The translations under genes and the position numbers were made by a program. Below, piece by piece: positions 1 through 9,574 of a DNA stretch of 63,371 bases. A model generated the notes under the pieces. The model made no database searches and was not told the DNA's origin. It worked only from the letters and a program-made list of their open reading frames with translations. Within the stretch, counting starts at the first letter, position 1. Each line of letters starts with the position of its first letter. Source of the stretch: Polaromonas sp. (GTDB taxonomy: Bacteria > Pseudomonadota > Gammaproteobacteria > Burkholderiales > Burkholderiaceae_C); the NCBI GenBank assembly GCA_030655515.1, contig JAURVI010000033.1:1-63371 (forward strand), written 5' to 3'.

Positions 1-2486
1 AACCTTGGCAATGTCTTCCGCCCGGCGCCCACTGATCAGTTCGCCCGTCAGTGATGATGGGCGCGGATTGAAACATCTTTGTCCCGCGGGCACACACTGC
101 AGCCCAAGTTCGCCCGTCAGTGATGATGGGCGCGGATTGAAACCAGCCTCATGGAACTCGATGACGTGCAGAAAGCCGTTCGCCCGTCAGTGATGATGGG
201 CGCGGATTGAAACTCGTCGATGTCGAGGGTCACCCCCATCGTAGCCGGTTCGCCCGTCAGTGATGATGGGCGCGGATTGAAACCATAATTATCTACTCCT
301 GGCGATACTAGCGATGTTGGTTCGCCCGTCAGTGATGATGGGCGCGGATTGAAACCATCAACTCTTCATACACCGCCCGCACGATCAACGTTCGCCCGTC
401 AGTGATGATGGGCGCGGATTGAAACAGCCGCCGCCGATCGCCAGCCGCCTGACTCGTACCGGTTCGCCCGTCAGTGATGATGGGCGCGGATTGAAACGTT
501 TGGCTAGCGGCGCTTGCGCTTGTCGGCTGTGGCGTTCGCCCGTCAGTGATGATGGGCGCGGATTGAAACATCCCAGAACTCGCCGGACATCTCCTCAGTA
601 ACAGTTCGCCCGTCAGTGATGATGGGCGCGGATTGAAACCTGAAGGGACCCAAGTTCTCACCGAACGTTTCACCGTTCGCCCGTCAGTGATGATGGGCGC
701 GGATTGAAACTTCGGTCTTGGTGCCAGCAGGCGCACCCGGAATTGTTCGCCCGTCAGTGATGATGGGCGCGGATTGAAACCAGTGTGGACAGATCGCGGT
801 GCGACAGGCGGTCGTGTTCGCCCGTCAGTGATGATGGGCGCGGATTGAAACCAATCGACAGTGACCGACTGTCAACGGATAGCCCAGTTCGCCCGTCAGT
901 GATGATGGGCGCGGATTGAAACCTTCCGATAACGATTCCAGCAGCCGACAGCCAAGTTCGCCCGTCAGTGATGATGGGCGCGGATTGAAACGCGGGCACG
1001 CCGTTCGCTGCCGGGGAAGCCTGGGAGTTCGCCCGTCAGTGATGATGGGCGCGGATTGAAACGGAAATGGATTGACGACTATGAAATGCGCGGTATGTTC
1101 GCCCGTCAGTGATGATGGGCGCGGATTGAAACAAGGCTGCGCGGGTTCGGCTGCAGCCCAGCGCTGTGGGTTCGCCCGTCAGTGATGATGGGCGCGGATT
1201 GAAACAGCGAGGTGACGGTGTACGGCCAGAGCCACGCAAGTTCGCCCGTCAGTGATGATGGGCGCGGATTGAAACCCTCTCCCTATCGAGGATGTGCCTT
1301 GGATTAACCGTTCGCCCGTCAGTGATGATGGGCGCGGATTGAAACGAACATCGCGCGGTCCACGTCCTCGCGAATCAGGTTCGCCCGTCAGTGATGATGG
1401 GCGCGGATTGAAACTATAGAGGTAATAAGAGTGAAACCGCGCACTCCCGCGTTCGCCCGTCAGTGATGATGGGCGCGGATTGAAACATCACCGCCAAGGT
1501 GGACCGCTACCGGCCAAGCTAGTTCGCCCGTCAGTGATGATGGGCGCGGATTGAAACCACGCCGGGGACTTCGTGCCGTCAGACCCGTGGGCAGGTTCGC
1601 CCGTCAGTGATGATGGGCGCGGATTGAAACGCTGCCGACACGCTGGTTGAGCAGCAAGTCACGCTTGTTCGCCCGTCAGTGATGATGGGCGCGGATTGAA
1701 ACATCCGCAAAGGTCTCTGACGTGGATCGCAGCGTCCGTTCGCCCGTCAGTGATGATGGGCGCGGATTGAAACAGTTGCAGCTTGCTGTCGGGCACGCGA
1801 GCAATGCGGTTCGCCCGTCAGTGATGATGGGCGCGGATTGAAACTTTCGATCTCGGAAAGCATGCTCGACAAGCTCGTGGTTCGCCCGTCAGTGATGATG
1901 GGCGCGGATTGAAACTAATGTGGCACGATATACAGTCTTTTTTACCCCCCCGGTTCGCCCGTCAGTGATGATGGGCGCGGATTGAAACAGCACATGCCTG
2001 AAGGTTGAGTCACTGACCAGCAGGTTCGCCCGTCAGTGATGATGGGCGCGGATTGAAACGTGCCTTTCGCCGCATCAATGGTGGCTCTCACCAGGTTCGC
2101 CCGTCAGTGATGATGGGCGCGGATTGAAACGAGGTGGTGTGCGCCCAGCGCGCGCTGCAGGAGAACGGTTCGCCCGTCAGTGATGATGGGCGCGGATTGA
2201 AACGTGAATTTGGTGGACAAGATTGCCGCGAGCGACGGTTCGCCCGTCAGTGATGATGGGCGCGGATTGAAACAGAGAGTTGCGGCGATCACCATCGCTT
2301 GAGCGACGGTTCGCCCGTCAGTGATGATGGGCGCGGATTGAAACCGCCCCGCGCGCGCACGTCCACAGGTACATCTGCGGTTCGCCCGTCAGTGATGATG
2401 GGCGCGGATTGAAACAAAGACGACAAAGAAGGTCGGCAGCATCGTCGAGGGTTCGCCCGTCAGTGATGATGGGCGCGGATTGAAAC
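1..2486 (+). CRISPR. CRISPR array, 35 complete repeats, left end outside the window
   Basis: Thirty-five identical 36-bp repeats begin GTTCGCCCGTCAG and end GCGCGGATTGAAAC. The first full one starts at 39, the last at 2451. Spacers are 33-37 bp. The window opens with AAC, which fits the tail of one more repeat, followed by a 35-bp spacer, so the array continues to the left. Repeat positions 4-12 and 17-25 are complementary, giving a 9-bp stem with one G-U pair and a GUGA loop. The ATTGAAAC end is typical of the 5' handle of type I and type III crRNAs and sets transcription on the plus strand, with the leader to the left. No cas gene lies in the window, so the subtype cannot be set. Short reading frames across this stretch are repeat translations, not genes. 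Confidence 0.98.
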
Positions 2487-2558
2487 AAGATCAACGCCGG
2501 GGCAACAAAACCAGAGGTGGTAGACTTTGCCGGTGTCTGGATGGTCTCCAGCCACTAT

Positions 2559-2945
2559 TTAATGGGCGCGAGCAGCTATCAAAAACATAGCACTTTTGAT
2601 ACCGGCCACGGTCAGTAGCAGCGAGCCGAACAGGTGCAGCGCGGCGGTGCCCAGGGCCAGCGCATAACGTGCCTGCTGCAGCATGCCTATGATTTCGGCG
2701 GAGAAGGCGGAGAAGGTGGTGAGGGCGCCCAGAAAGCCGGTGACCAGCAGCAGCCGCCAGGCCGGGTCCATCTGCGGCATGGACTGAAACGTCGCCACGC
2801 ACATGCCGATGAGGTAGCCGCCCAGCAGGTTGGCGGCCAGCGTTCCCCAGGGGATCAGACCGCCGGGATTGAGCCAGAGGCCCAGACCCCAGCGGGCCAG
2901 TGCGCCCACGCAGGCGCCGATGCAGATGGCTAGAACCGACCACAT
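2559..2945 (-). CDS. crcB: CrcB/Fluc fluoride channel
   Basis: A 128-residue hydrophobic protein with four predicted membrane segments and the family motifs GACVGALARW near the N terminus and GALTTFSAFS near residue 75. CrcB (Fluc) proteins form dual-topology dimers in the inner membrane that export fluoride. The length is normal. The C-terminal residues after the last helix (SAMFLIAARAH) are encoded by one copy of a 27-bp dispersed repeat (2565-2591), so the repeat supplies the end of the protein. The gene stands alone between the CRISPR trailer and a noncoding stretch. No fluoride riboswitch was recognised upstream. Confidence 0.93.
   Translation of the reverse strand: MWSVLAICIGACVGALARWGLGLWLNPGGLIPWGTLAANLLGGYLIGMCVATFQSMPQMDPAWRLLLVTGFLGALTTFSAFSAEIIGMLQQARYALALGTAALHLFGSLLLTVAGIKSAMFLIAARAH
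2565..2591. repeat. 27-bp dispersed repeat, copy 1 (end of crcB)
   Basis: Begins GGCGCGAGCAGCTAT and ends ATAGC. It is one of five 27-bp copies in the window, at 2565, 31848, 34533, 58196 and 60007, sharing the pattern GGYGC-A-AGCTAT-N7-TAGC (the 34533 copy is more diverged). This copy lies in the last codons of crcB. Confidence 0.75.
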
Positions 2946-3241
2946 AAGGAGCGCCTGTCTACTTTCTCTTGCCCATCACCAGATCAGGCCGGCGGGTGAC
3001 GATCTGTGAATAAAAAACGGAATGGCGGCGCGCACGATCACACTGCTGTCTGTGCAGACGCTGAATATGGCGGCGATCAATGCGGGTTTGAATTTCATGG
3101 AATGCGCCCGGACAATAGAACGGGGAGGGGTGATAAGTCCGAGAAGCTTAGGATAGACGCAAATACTGCACCAGCTTCCCCGGACATACCCCGGAAACCC
3201 CCCCGCTGGATGGCGGGTTGTCAGGCGAGCCTTGAACGATT
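2946..3241. other. Intergenic stretch without a convincing gene
   Basis: About 300 bases between crcB and the MITE-like element. A 40-codon minus-strand frame (2976-3098) starts with a signal-like MKFKPALIAAIFSVC but has no clear ribosome binding site and no recognisable continuation. Nothing else stands out. Confidence 0.5.
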
Positions 3242-3479
3242 ATCCTGGAGACTGCAGTTGATCGCTCATTTTCCGCTGGAGATGTCCATGAATGCTGACA
3301 TTCTTGACCACGACGAACTTCACCTTTTGGGTGAGCGCGCGACACACCCGACTGAGCCGCCCTGGGGCGCGCCAGGTGCGTTGCGCCTCCTTGCTGGCAG
3401 TAGCCAGCCGCGTCGTCGCGCCTTCCCGGCCCACCCCATGACGGCCCACTCGGGCCTGTCCAACTGCGGTTTCTAGGAT
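3242..3479 (-). mobile_element. MITE-like element, copy A (238 bp)
   Basis: Bounded by 19-bp inverted ends, ATCCTGGAGACTGCAGTTG at 3242 and CAACTGCGGTTTCTAGGAT at 3461, with three mismatches. The same element, inverted and 174 bp long, lies at 55166-55339. The copies share both ends and a near-identical interior of about 110 bp; copy A has about 64 extra internal bases. No transposase frame fits inside, so this is a non-autonomous element. Its right end overlaps the stop codon of comEA. No target duplication was clear. Confidence 0.8.
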
Positions 3480-3949
3480 TATTTCTTGGCAGCGCTGGCG
3501 GCGGGTTTGGCGGCGTCAGCCTTGGCCGTTGCCTTGGCTTCGGCTTTCGTCTCGGTTTTGGGTGTTGCTGCGGCCTTGTCGTCTTTGGCGGTTCCCTTGG
3601 CGGCGTCCTTGGCTTTTTCGGCCACGGGTTTGTCAGCTTTCTTGTCTGCCTTGGCGCCGGCCTTTGCGTCCGCTTTGGCACTGGCTTTGTAACTCGTTCC
3701 GTTGACCGTCATGCCTTCCGCCGAAAATTTGGCGGCACTGTCGGCGCCCACGCCTTTGACCCGGGTCACAAAATCATTCCAGTCCTTGAACGGCGCTTTT
3801 TTGCGCTCGGAAATAATCAGCGCGGACTTGACCGGGCCTATGCCCTTGATGCTGTCGAGTTCGGCGGAGGTGGCGGTGTTGACGTCAACAGCAGCAAAAG
3901 CCACGGTGACATACAGGGCGGCGACGAAGGCCAGCAGTTTCTTGAACAT
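3479..3949 (-). CDS. ComEA-family helix-hairpin-helix DNA-binding protein
   Basis: A signal peptide (MFKKLLAFVAALYVTVAFA) is followed by the ComEA-type helix-hairpin-helix pair, VDVNTATSAELDSIKGIGPV and then FKDWNDFVTRVKGVG. Family members bind incoming double-stranded DNA in the periplasm during natural transformation. The last 80 or so residues are an almost pure Ala/Lys/Asp/Thr tail, unusual in length and perhaps a DNA-binding or cell-wall-contacting tail. The start at 3949 is chosen because GAGGAG lies just upstream; an in-frame ATG 33 bases earlier has no such site. The stop codon coincides with the end of the MITE-like element. Confidence 0.85.
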   Translation of the reverse strand: MFKKLLAFVAALYVTVAFAAVDVNTATSAELDSIKGIGPVKSALIISERKKAPFKDWNDFVTRVKGVGADSAAKFSAEGMTVNGTSYKASAKADAKAGAKADKKADKPVAEKAKDAAKGTAKDDKAAATPKTETKAEAKATAKADAAKPAASAAKK

Positions 3950-4176
3950 CAGAAAGCTCCTCAAAGTTGGGTTTGAATTCAAACGGGTGATCTCTCCTGC
4001 GCGGCAGGAAGTCCTACGTTTAACGGATGCTACGGGCGCCTGGTTGACCGGCCCCGTAGGGCCATGCCGGCAAGCGCTGTGGCAGCGTTCGGACAGGTTC
4101 TCGGAATTTGCGCTGGATCAACAGAGCCCGGAGCATGGGGGCATAAGCTGCATGATTGCCACAAAGGAGCATTCCG

Positions 4177-4629
4177 ATGCCGACTCGCCTGAAAGATTTT
4201 TCAACCGCCGTGGTTGCCGTGGTCGAGCCCGAGACATCAGCGCGGGTTGCGGCCCAGCTCATGCGAAAGCACCACGTCGGCGCCCTCATCGTCGTGGATG
4301 CCATGGAAAAGAGCCGCCCGGTCGGTATCCTGACTGATCGGGACCTGGTGCTCGCACTGATGGCCGAAGGGCTGGACCCCGAGGTGTTCACCGCCGGTGA
4401 CATCATGTCCGTCGAACTGGTACTGGCGACCCCCGAGATGGATGCGATGGACGCGGTGGCGCTGATGCGGGCGCACAGGCTGCGCCGCCTGGTGATCGTG
4501 GACGAAGCGGGCCGGCTGACTGGCATTGTCACGATGGAGGACATCCTCGAATTGCTGACGCGAGAACTGGCGGATCTTGCCGCCGGGGTGCTCGGGGCCA
4601 GGGATCGGGAGTTCGAGCAGCGCGGCTAA
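4177..4629 (+). CDS. Tandem CBS-domain protein
   Basis: A 150-residue protein made of two CBS domains, about residues 8-65 and 75-135, with the usual ends VGILTDRDLV and LTGIVTMEDIL. CBS pairs bind adenosine nucleotides or S-adenosylmethionine and act as energy-sensing modules. The start at 4177 has a good AAGGAG site. It lies just upstream of the Lon-like protease on the same strand, so the two may be co-transcribed. The target of this stand-alone CBS protein cannot be told from sequence. Confidence 0.88.
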   Translation: MPTRLKDFSTAVVAVVEPETSARVAAQLMRKHHVGALIVVDAMEKSRPVGILTDRDLVLALMAEGLDPEVFTAGDIMSVELVLATPEMDAMDAVALMRAHRLRRLVIVDEAGRLTGIVTMEDILELLTRELADLAAGVLGARDREFEQRG

Positions 4630-4693
4630 GGCCGTACCAGGGGCACAAGACTTGTGCCGCTTCACCATTTACCATGGGATGACCCGTCTAAAA

Positions 4694-7114
4694 ATGCCAA
4701 TCGAAAACCTCAGTCCCGACGATCTCCGCGTCACCATCAATCCCGCTGCGCTGGGGTTTTCCGATACGTCTGAATTGCTGCAGCATCCCTTGCCCTGGAT
4801 CGGGCAGGAGCGCGCGGAAATGGCCGCCCGCTTTGGTCTGGGGATGGATCAGCCCGATTACAACCTGTTCGTTCTGGGGGAAGTGGGCAGCGGACGCTCT
4901 TCGCTGCTGCGCCAGGCGATGCAGACGGTCGCCGCCAGCAGGGCGGTGCCGCCTGATTTATGTTATCTGCACAATTTCGATGCACCTGAACGGCCGCGCG
5001 CCCTGCGTATGCCTGCCGGACAGGGGCGCCTGCTGCGTCAACTCATGGGGCAGATGACGAAATCCCTGCAAGCGGAAATTCCACAGCGTCTGGCCGGGCA
5101 GGATTTCAGGGCGGAAAGCGAGCGCATTGAAAAAACCTACAAGGCAGAGGAAGCCAAGGCCTATGCCGAGCTCGATGCCTTTGCGGAAGCCCGCAGTTTC
5201 ACCCTCTACCGCGAGTCGGGTCACCTGGTGTTTACTTGGCGGGACGACAAAGGCCATGCCTTGACCGAAAACGAAGCGCTGGCCTTGCCCAGGGAGCGCC
5301 GGACCGAAATTGACCGGGCCGAGGAAGAACTGCGGGCAGAGATCACCCGTTTTATCGAGAAGACCCGGCCGATGGAGCGGGTGATGAACGAGGGCCTGGC
5401 GGCGCTGCGGCGCCAGGTGGTCAAGCCGCTGCTGGAGCATGCGCTGCAGGAAATCCGCAATGAATTGAGAAAGCAGATCAAGGATTCCGTCAAGCTCGGT
5501 GCGTATCTGGAGCAGGTCATGCACGATGTCCTGGAAAATCTGGAGCTTTTCCAGGTCTCTGACGCCGAAGAGGAAATCCGGCTGGAGGCATTGAGTGACG
5601 TGCTGTCGCGCTACCGCGTCAATCTGGTCGTGGACAACCAGGCTTTAAGCGGGGCGCCGGTGATTGTCGAGGACAATCCCTTGTTCCGTTCCCTGTTCGG
5701 CAGCATCGAATACCAGTCTGAAAACGATGTGCTGGTGACTGATTTCTCGCGGATCCGCGCTGGCAGCCTGCTCAAGGCCCATGGCGGTTTCCTGATGCTG
5801 CATTTGCGCGACTTGCTGGCCGATGAACTGGTGTGGGAGAAGCTGCGGCGTTTTTTGCGCAGCGGCCGGCTGCAGATCGAGGAACCGGGCATGACGCTTT
5901 CCCTGATTGCGGCCGTGTCACTCGAACCCGAGGCGGTGGATGTTCACGTCAAGATCATCCTGATCGGCTCCATCGAACAATACTATGCCTTGCAGGAGGG
6001 GGACCCGGAGTTTGCACGGCGCTTTCGGGTCAAGGTGGACTTTGCGGAAAGCTTTTCGTCGAGCGACCAGACCCGTCGCGCTTCGTCCGTTTTTGTGGCG
6101 CATGCCAGCCGAAAGATGGGCCTGCCTCATTTTTCCGCCGCAGCCGTGGCGCGCCTGCTCGAAGACTCGCACCGCGAAGTGGACGACCAGTCGCGCCAGA
6201 GCGCGATCTTCGCCCACACCGAGGCCCTGGTGATGGAGAGTGCGGCGCTGTGCCAGGCGCGTTCCGGCACGCGGGTCGAAGCGCCGGATGTCGAGGCGGC
6301 GCTTCGATCCCGCACGCTGCGCCACGATTATCCGGAGCAGCGTCTGCAGGAATCCTTCGCCGAAGGCGAACGGCTGATTGCCGTGCATGGCGAGAAAGTC
6401 GGGCAGCTCAATGGTCTGACCCTGATTGATCTGGGGGATTACCGTTTTGGCTTTCCGGTGCGTGTCACGGCGCGCACGTTTGCCGGCGATGAGGGCTTGC
6501 TCAACATCGAGCGCGAGGTGGAGATGTCCGGGCCGATTCATGACAAAGGGGTTCTGATTTTTCACAGCTACCTGTCTGCGCTGTTTGCCCATATCGCGCC
6601 GCTCGCGCTTGACGCCTCCATTGTGTTCGAACAGGAATACCACGGCGTCGAGGGAGACTCGGCGTCCTGTGCCGAGTTCTATGTATTGCTTTCGTCCCTG
6701 GCAGGTCTGCCCCTCAAGCAGGGGGTCGCCGTGACCGGTGCGGTCAATCAGCACGGCGAAATGTTGCCGGTGGGCGGGATCAACGAAAAAATCGAGGGCT
6801 ATTTTCGCGTCTGCGAAACGGCCGGACTTGACGGCAGTCAGGGTGTTGTGATTCCACGGCGCAACCGCCGGCACCTGATGCTCGAGCACAAGGTGATCGA
6901 GGCCGTGGCCCGGGGACTGTTCCATATTTATACTGCGGAGCATGTGAGCGACGGCATGGAATTGCTCACTGGAATCTCCTTTGGTGTAGTGGGTGGAGCG
7001 GGCGACTATTCTCCTGACAGCGTGCTGGGGCACGCCCAGAAAACCTTGCAGACCTATCGCCGCGCTTGCCAGGTGGCAGGGCATCAGAAGCCGGGGCGCA
7101 AGTCTTCGCGCTGA
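4694..7114 (+). CDS. Lon-like ATP-dependent protease (AAA + S16 peptidase)
   Basis: About 806 residues. An N-terminal ATPase region carries a Walker A-like GEVGSGRSS near residue 50, followed by a long charged helical insert. The C-terminal Lon protease domain shows the catalytic serine in GDSASCAEF and the lysine in GGINEKIEGY, so it should be active. The arrangement matches the Lon-like proteins with an AAA_32 domain, distinct from classical LonA, which has a LAN substrate domain. Family members degrade unfolded proteins in the cytoplasm. ATG codons at 4679 and 4694 are both possible and neither has a strong ribosome binding site. Confidence 0.9.
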   Translation: MPIENLSPDDLRVTINPAALGFSDTSELLQHPLPWIGQERAEMAARFGLGMDQPDYNLFVLGEVGSGRSSLLRQAMQTVAASRAVPPDLCYLHNFDAPERPRALRMPAGQGRLLRQLMGQMTKSLQAEIPQRLAGQDFRAESERIEKTYKAEEAKAYAELDAFAEARSFTLYRESGHLVFTWRDDKGHALTENEALALPRERRTEIDRAEEELRAEITRFIEKTRPMERVMNEGLAALRRQVVKPLLEHALQEIRNELRKQIKDSVKLGAYLEQVMHDVLENLELFQVSDAEEEIRLEALSDVLSRYRVNLVVDNQALSGAPVIVEDNPLFRSLFGSIEYQSENDVLVTDFSRIRAGSLLKAHGGFLMLHLRDLLADELVWEKLRRFLRSGRLQIEEPGMTLSLIAAVSLEPEAVDVHVKIILIGSIEQYYALQEGDPEFARRFRVKVDFAESFSSSDQTRRASSVFVAHASRKMGLPHFSAAAVARLLEDSHREVDDQSRQSAIFAHTEALVMESAALCQARSGTRVEAPDVEAALRSRTLRHDYPEQRLQESFAEGERLIAVHGEKVGQLNGLTLIDLGDYRFGFPVRVTARTFAGDEGLLNIEREVEMSGPIHDKGVLIFHSYLSALFAHIAPLALDASIVFEQEYHGVEGDSASCAEFYVLLSSLAGLPLKQGVAVTGAVNQHGEMLPVGGINEKIEGYFRVCETAGLDGSQGVVIPRRNRRHLMLEHKVIEAVARGLFHIYTAEHVSDGMELLTGISFGVVGGAGDYSPDSVLGHAQKTLQTYRRACQVAGHQKPGRKSSR

Positions 7115-7128
7115 ACAGGATCCCCTCC

Positions 7129-7482
7129 ATGACCCAGAAATTGTTTTTCGCTGTCATGCTTGCCTGGCTGGGAGGCTTGGGGCTTGCGCAAGCCCAGACA
7201 AAGAGCGAATTCATGCGCGGTGAATTGCTGTACTCGACGCATTGCATCGGTTGCCACAGCACCCGGCTTCATTGGCGGGACAGAAGGGTGGCGAAGAATT
7301 GGGCCAGTCTCAAGGTCGAAGTAGACCGATGGCAGGCAGTGTCCGGGATCAGGTGGAGCGAGGAAGACGTGACTGATGTCGCGCGTTACCTGAATGCCCT
7401 GTACTACCGTTTTCCCGCGCCGGACGTTGGCCACCTTTCACTTTCCGTTGGAGACGCCGCGGAATTGACGCTTGCGCCGTGA
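7129..7482 (+). CDS. Small periplasmic c-type cytochrome
   Basis: A signal peptide (MTQKLFFAVMLAWLGGLGLAQAQ) precedes a single haem-binding site CIGCH about 40 residues in. The mature protein is about 95 residues. The region around VTDVARYLNALYYRF resembles the C-terminal helix of class I cytochromes c. It follows the Lon-like gene closely, but no function can be linked to it. The electron partner is unknown. Confidence 0.8.
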   Translation: MTQKLFFAVMLAWLGGLGLAQAQTKSEFMRGELLYSTHCIGCHSTRLHWRDRRVAKNWASLKVEVDRWQAVSGIRWSEEDVTDVARYLNALYYRFPAPDVGHLSLSVGDAAELTLAP

Positions 7483-7505
7483 GGCGTGAACACCTGGCAG
7501 CTTGT

Positions 7506-8522
7506 TCAAAGACCCTGGCTTGGGGCCTGCGCCAGCGCATTCATGTACGCCGTCACACCCGTTTGTACATCGGCGAACACGTGGCTGCAACCGGCCTCGC
7601 GCAGGGCCGTCAAGTCCGCCTGGGTGTAGCTCTGGTATTTGCCGACCAGCGCAGCCGGAAAGGCTATGTAGTCGATCAGACCGTCATGTGCGGCTTGCTC
7701 CAGCGTCAATGGTTTTTCCATTCGCTGCTGGCGCAGCGTGTTGACGACGGCCAGCGCCACATCGTTGAAAGGCTGCGCCTTGCCGGTGCCCAGGTTGAAG
7801 AGGCCGGACGTCTGCGGATGGTCCAGGAACCACAGGTTGACGGCCACGACATCGTCGATAAACACAAAATCGCGCATCTGGCCGCCGGCGCCATAGCCGC
7901 CGTATTCGCCAAACAGCTTGACCTTGCCGTCGGCGCGGAACTGGTTGAACTGGTGAAAGGCGACGCTGGCCATGCGCCCCTTGTGCTGCTCGCGCGGGCC
8001 GTACACATTGAAATAGCGAAAGCCGGCGACCTGTATCGGGGCGCCGGAAAAATCAGATCCCAGTTCTCGCCGCAGTTTCTGGTCGAACAGCAGCTTGGAG
8101 TAGCCGTAGACGTTGAGCGGCTTTTCGAACTCGGGCGACTCCCGGAAGGTGGCCGATCCGCCATAAGTCGCGGCCGATGAAGCGTAAAGCAGCCGCGTGC
8201 CCTGCTCCTGGCACGCTGCAAACAGCTCGCAGGACAAGGTGTAGTTGTTGTCCATCATGTATTTGCCGTCCGACTCCATGGTGTCGCTGCAGGCGCCCTC
8301 GTGGAAGACGGCTTCGACATCGCCAAAGGCGGCTTCGGCAAACAGGTCGTAAAAATCGTCAACATCGATGTAATCGGCAATTTGCAGGTCCGCCAGGTTG
8401 CGGAATTTGTCGCCCTCTAGCAAATCGTCCACGGCAATGATGTCGTCGATGCCGCGCGCGTTCAGGCCCCGGATGATGTTGGAGCCGATAAACCCGGCGG
8501 CCCCGGTGACGACGATCTTCAT
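7506..8522 (-). CDS. hldD: ADP-L-glycero-D-manno-heptose 6-epimerase
   Basis: A 338-residue short-chain dehydrogenase/epimerase with the NADP-binding GAAGFIGSN at the N terminus and the YGYSK catalytic motif near residue 140. HldD makes the last step of ADP-heptose synthesis for the LPS inner core, converting the D-glycero to the L-glycero form. Its start overlaps the stop of the heptose kinase gene by four bases, so the two steps are translationally coupled. Length is normal for the family. Confidence 0.97.
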   Translation of the reverse strand: MKIVVTGAAGFIGSNIIRGLNARGIDDIIAVDDLLEGDKFRNLADLQIADYIDVDDFYDLFAEAAFGDVEAVFHEGACSDTMESDGKYMMDNNYTLSCELFAACQEQGTRLLYASSAATYGGSATFRESPEFEKPLNVYGYSKLLFDQKLRRELGSDFSGAPIQVAGFRYFNVYGPREQHKGRMASVAFHQFNQFRADGKVKLFGEYGGYGAGGQMRDFVFIDDVVAVNLWFLDHPQTSGLFNLGTGKAQPFNDVALAVVNTLRQQRMEKPLTLEQAAHDGLIDYIAFPAALVGKYQSYTQADLTALREAGCSHVFADVQTGVTAYMNALAQAPSQGL

Positions 8523-9466
8523 TGAAAGAGCTCCTGATAACTGACAGTTGCGGTTCCAAACTTGCCGACCACGATGCCGCCGGCCCGGTTGGCCACCGGC
8601 ACCGCCTCATGCAGGCTCATGCCGGCAGCCAGCATGGCCGCCAGCGTGCCGATCACGGTGTCGCCCGCGCCGGTCACGTCGAACACCTCCCGTGTCAGCG
8701 CCGGCACATGCAGCCGGCCCTGCGCATCGAACAGCGTCATGCCTTCTTCGCTGCGGGTCAGCAGCAGGGCCTGCAGCTTGAGCGCCTCGCGCAGGTTCTG
8801 CGCCTTGAGTTGCAGGTCGGCTTCATCGCGCCAGGAGCCGATGACCTGTTCGAGTTCGGCGCGGTTGGGCGTGATGGCCGTGGCATTTTTGTAGCGCGAG
8901 TAGTCTGACCCTTTGGGATCGATCAGCACGACCTTGGCGGCCGCGCGGGCCTGGTCGATCATCAGCGCGATGTGCGCCAGGCCGCCTTTGCCGTAGTCCG
9001 AGAACAGCACGCTGTCGTGCCGCGGCAGAAGTTTTTCGAATTCGGCGGATTGCGAGGCCAGCACTTCGTTTTCGGGGATGTTCTCAAAATCAAGCCGAAG
9101 CAGTTGTTGCTGCCGGCCGATCACGCGCAGCTTGACCGTGGTCTTGAGTTGCGGGTCGCGGCCGAAGCAGGGCTTGATGCCCGAGCTTGCCACCAGCGCC
9201 TCCAGTTGGTGGCTGGCTTCGTCGTCGCCGACCACGCTCAGCAGCGAGGCCTGCGCGCCCAGGGTCACGATGTTGTAGGCGACATTGGCCGCACCGCCCA
9301 TGCGTTCTTCCTGGCGCGTGACGCGCACCACAGGCACCGGCGCCTCCGGCGAGATGCGGTCCACTGCGCCATACCAATAGCGGTCCAGCATGGCATCGCC
9401 GACCACCAGCACGCGGGCCTTGGCGAGCTGCTCCCGCGACAAGTTGGAATGTAGGGTCATGTTCAT
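8519..9466 (-). CDS. rfaE1: D-glycero-beta-D-manno-heptose-7-phosphate kinase
   Basis: A PfkB/ribokinase-family sugar kinase of 315 residues, with [15 protein letters not shown] near the start, GGAANVAYN, and the C-terminal catalytic signature DVTGAGDTV. It phosphorylates heptose-7-phosphate at C1 on the ADP-heptose path. Only the kinase domain is present; the adenylyltransferase half found in fused HldE is absent and must be encoded elsewhere. The start at 9466 (MNMTLHS) is chosen over an upstream ATG that would run into low-complexity repeat sequence. Confidence 0.93.
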   Translation of the reverse strand: MNMTLHSNLSREQLAKARVLVVGDAMLDRYWYGAVDRISPEAPVPVVRVTRQEERMGGAANVAYNIVTLGAQASLLSVVGDDEASHQLEALVASSGIKPCFGRDPQLKTTVKLRVIGRQQQLLRLDFENIPENEVLASQSAEFEKLLPRHDSVLFSDYGKGGLAHIALMIDQARAAAKVVLIDPKGSDYSRYKNATAITPNRAELEQVIGSWRDEADLQLKAQNLREALKLQALLLTRSEEGMTLFDAQGRLHVPALTREVFDVTGAGDTVIGTLAAMLAAGMSLHEAVPVANRAGGIVVGKFGTATVSYQELFQ

Positions 9467-9574
9467 CAACTCTTGTTCAAGCGGACGCCGCGGAACCGGC
9501 TTCGCCGGGCCGCAAGTGTCTGCCCCCTGCAAGGGGGGAAGGTGCTACACGAAGTGAGCATCCGACGGGGGTGT
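9467..9574. repeat. GC-rich intergenic palindromic sequence
   Basis: The gap between lapB and the heptose kinase gene holds the short palindrome CCCCCTGCAAGGGGGG and a neighbouring CCGGCTTCGCCGG hairpin. Such GC-rich hairpin clusters are common between genes in Comamonadaceae. A role as a transcription attenuator is possible but not shown. Confidence 0.45.

Noticed and set aside
5..2295. Several 60-135 codon frames in the first 2.3 kb
   Set aside because: They are translations of CRISPR repeats (repeating SPVSDDGRGLK or FNPRPSSLTGE).
2946..3000. Possible fluoride riboswitch upstream of crcB
   Set aside because: A GGTGATGGG string is present on the minus strand, but the rest of the conserved core and pairing is absent.
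3006..3476. A 156-codon plus-strand reading frame across the MITE-like element
   Set aside because: It runs through the repeat and its inverted ends, has no homology I can see, and no ribosome binding site.
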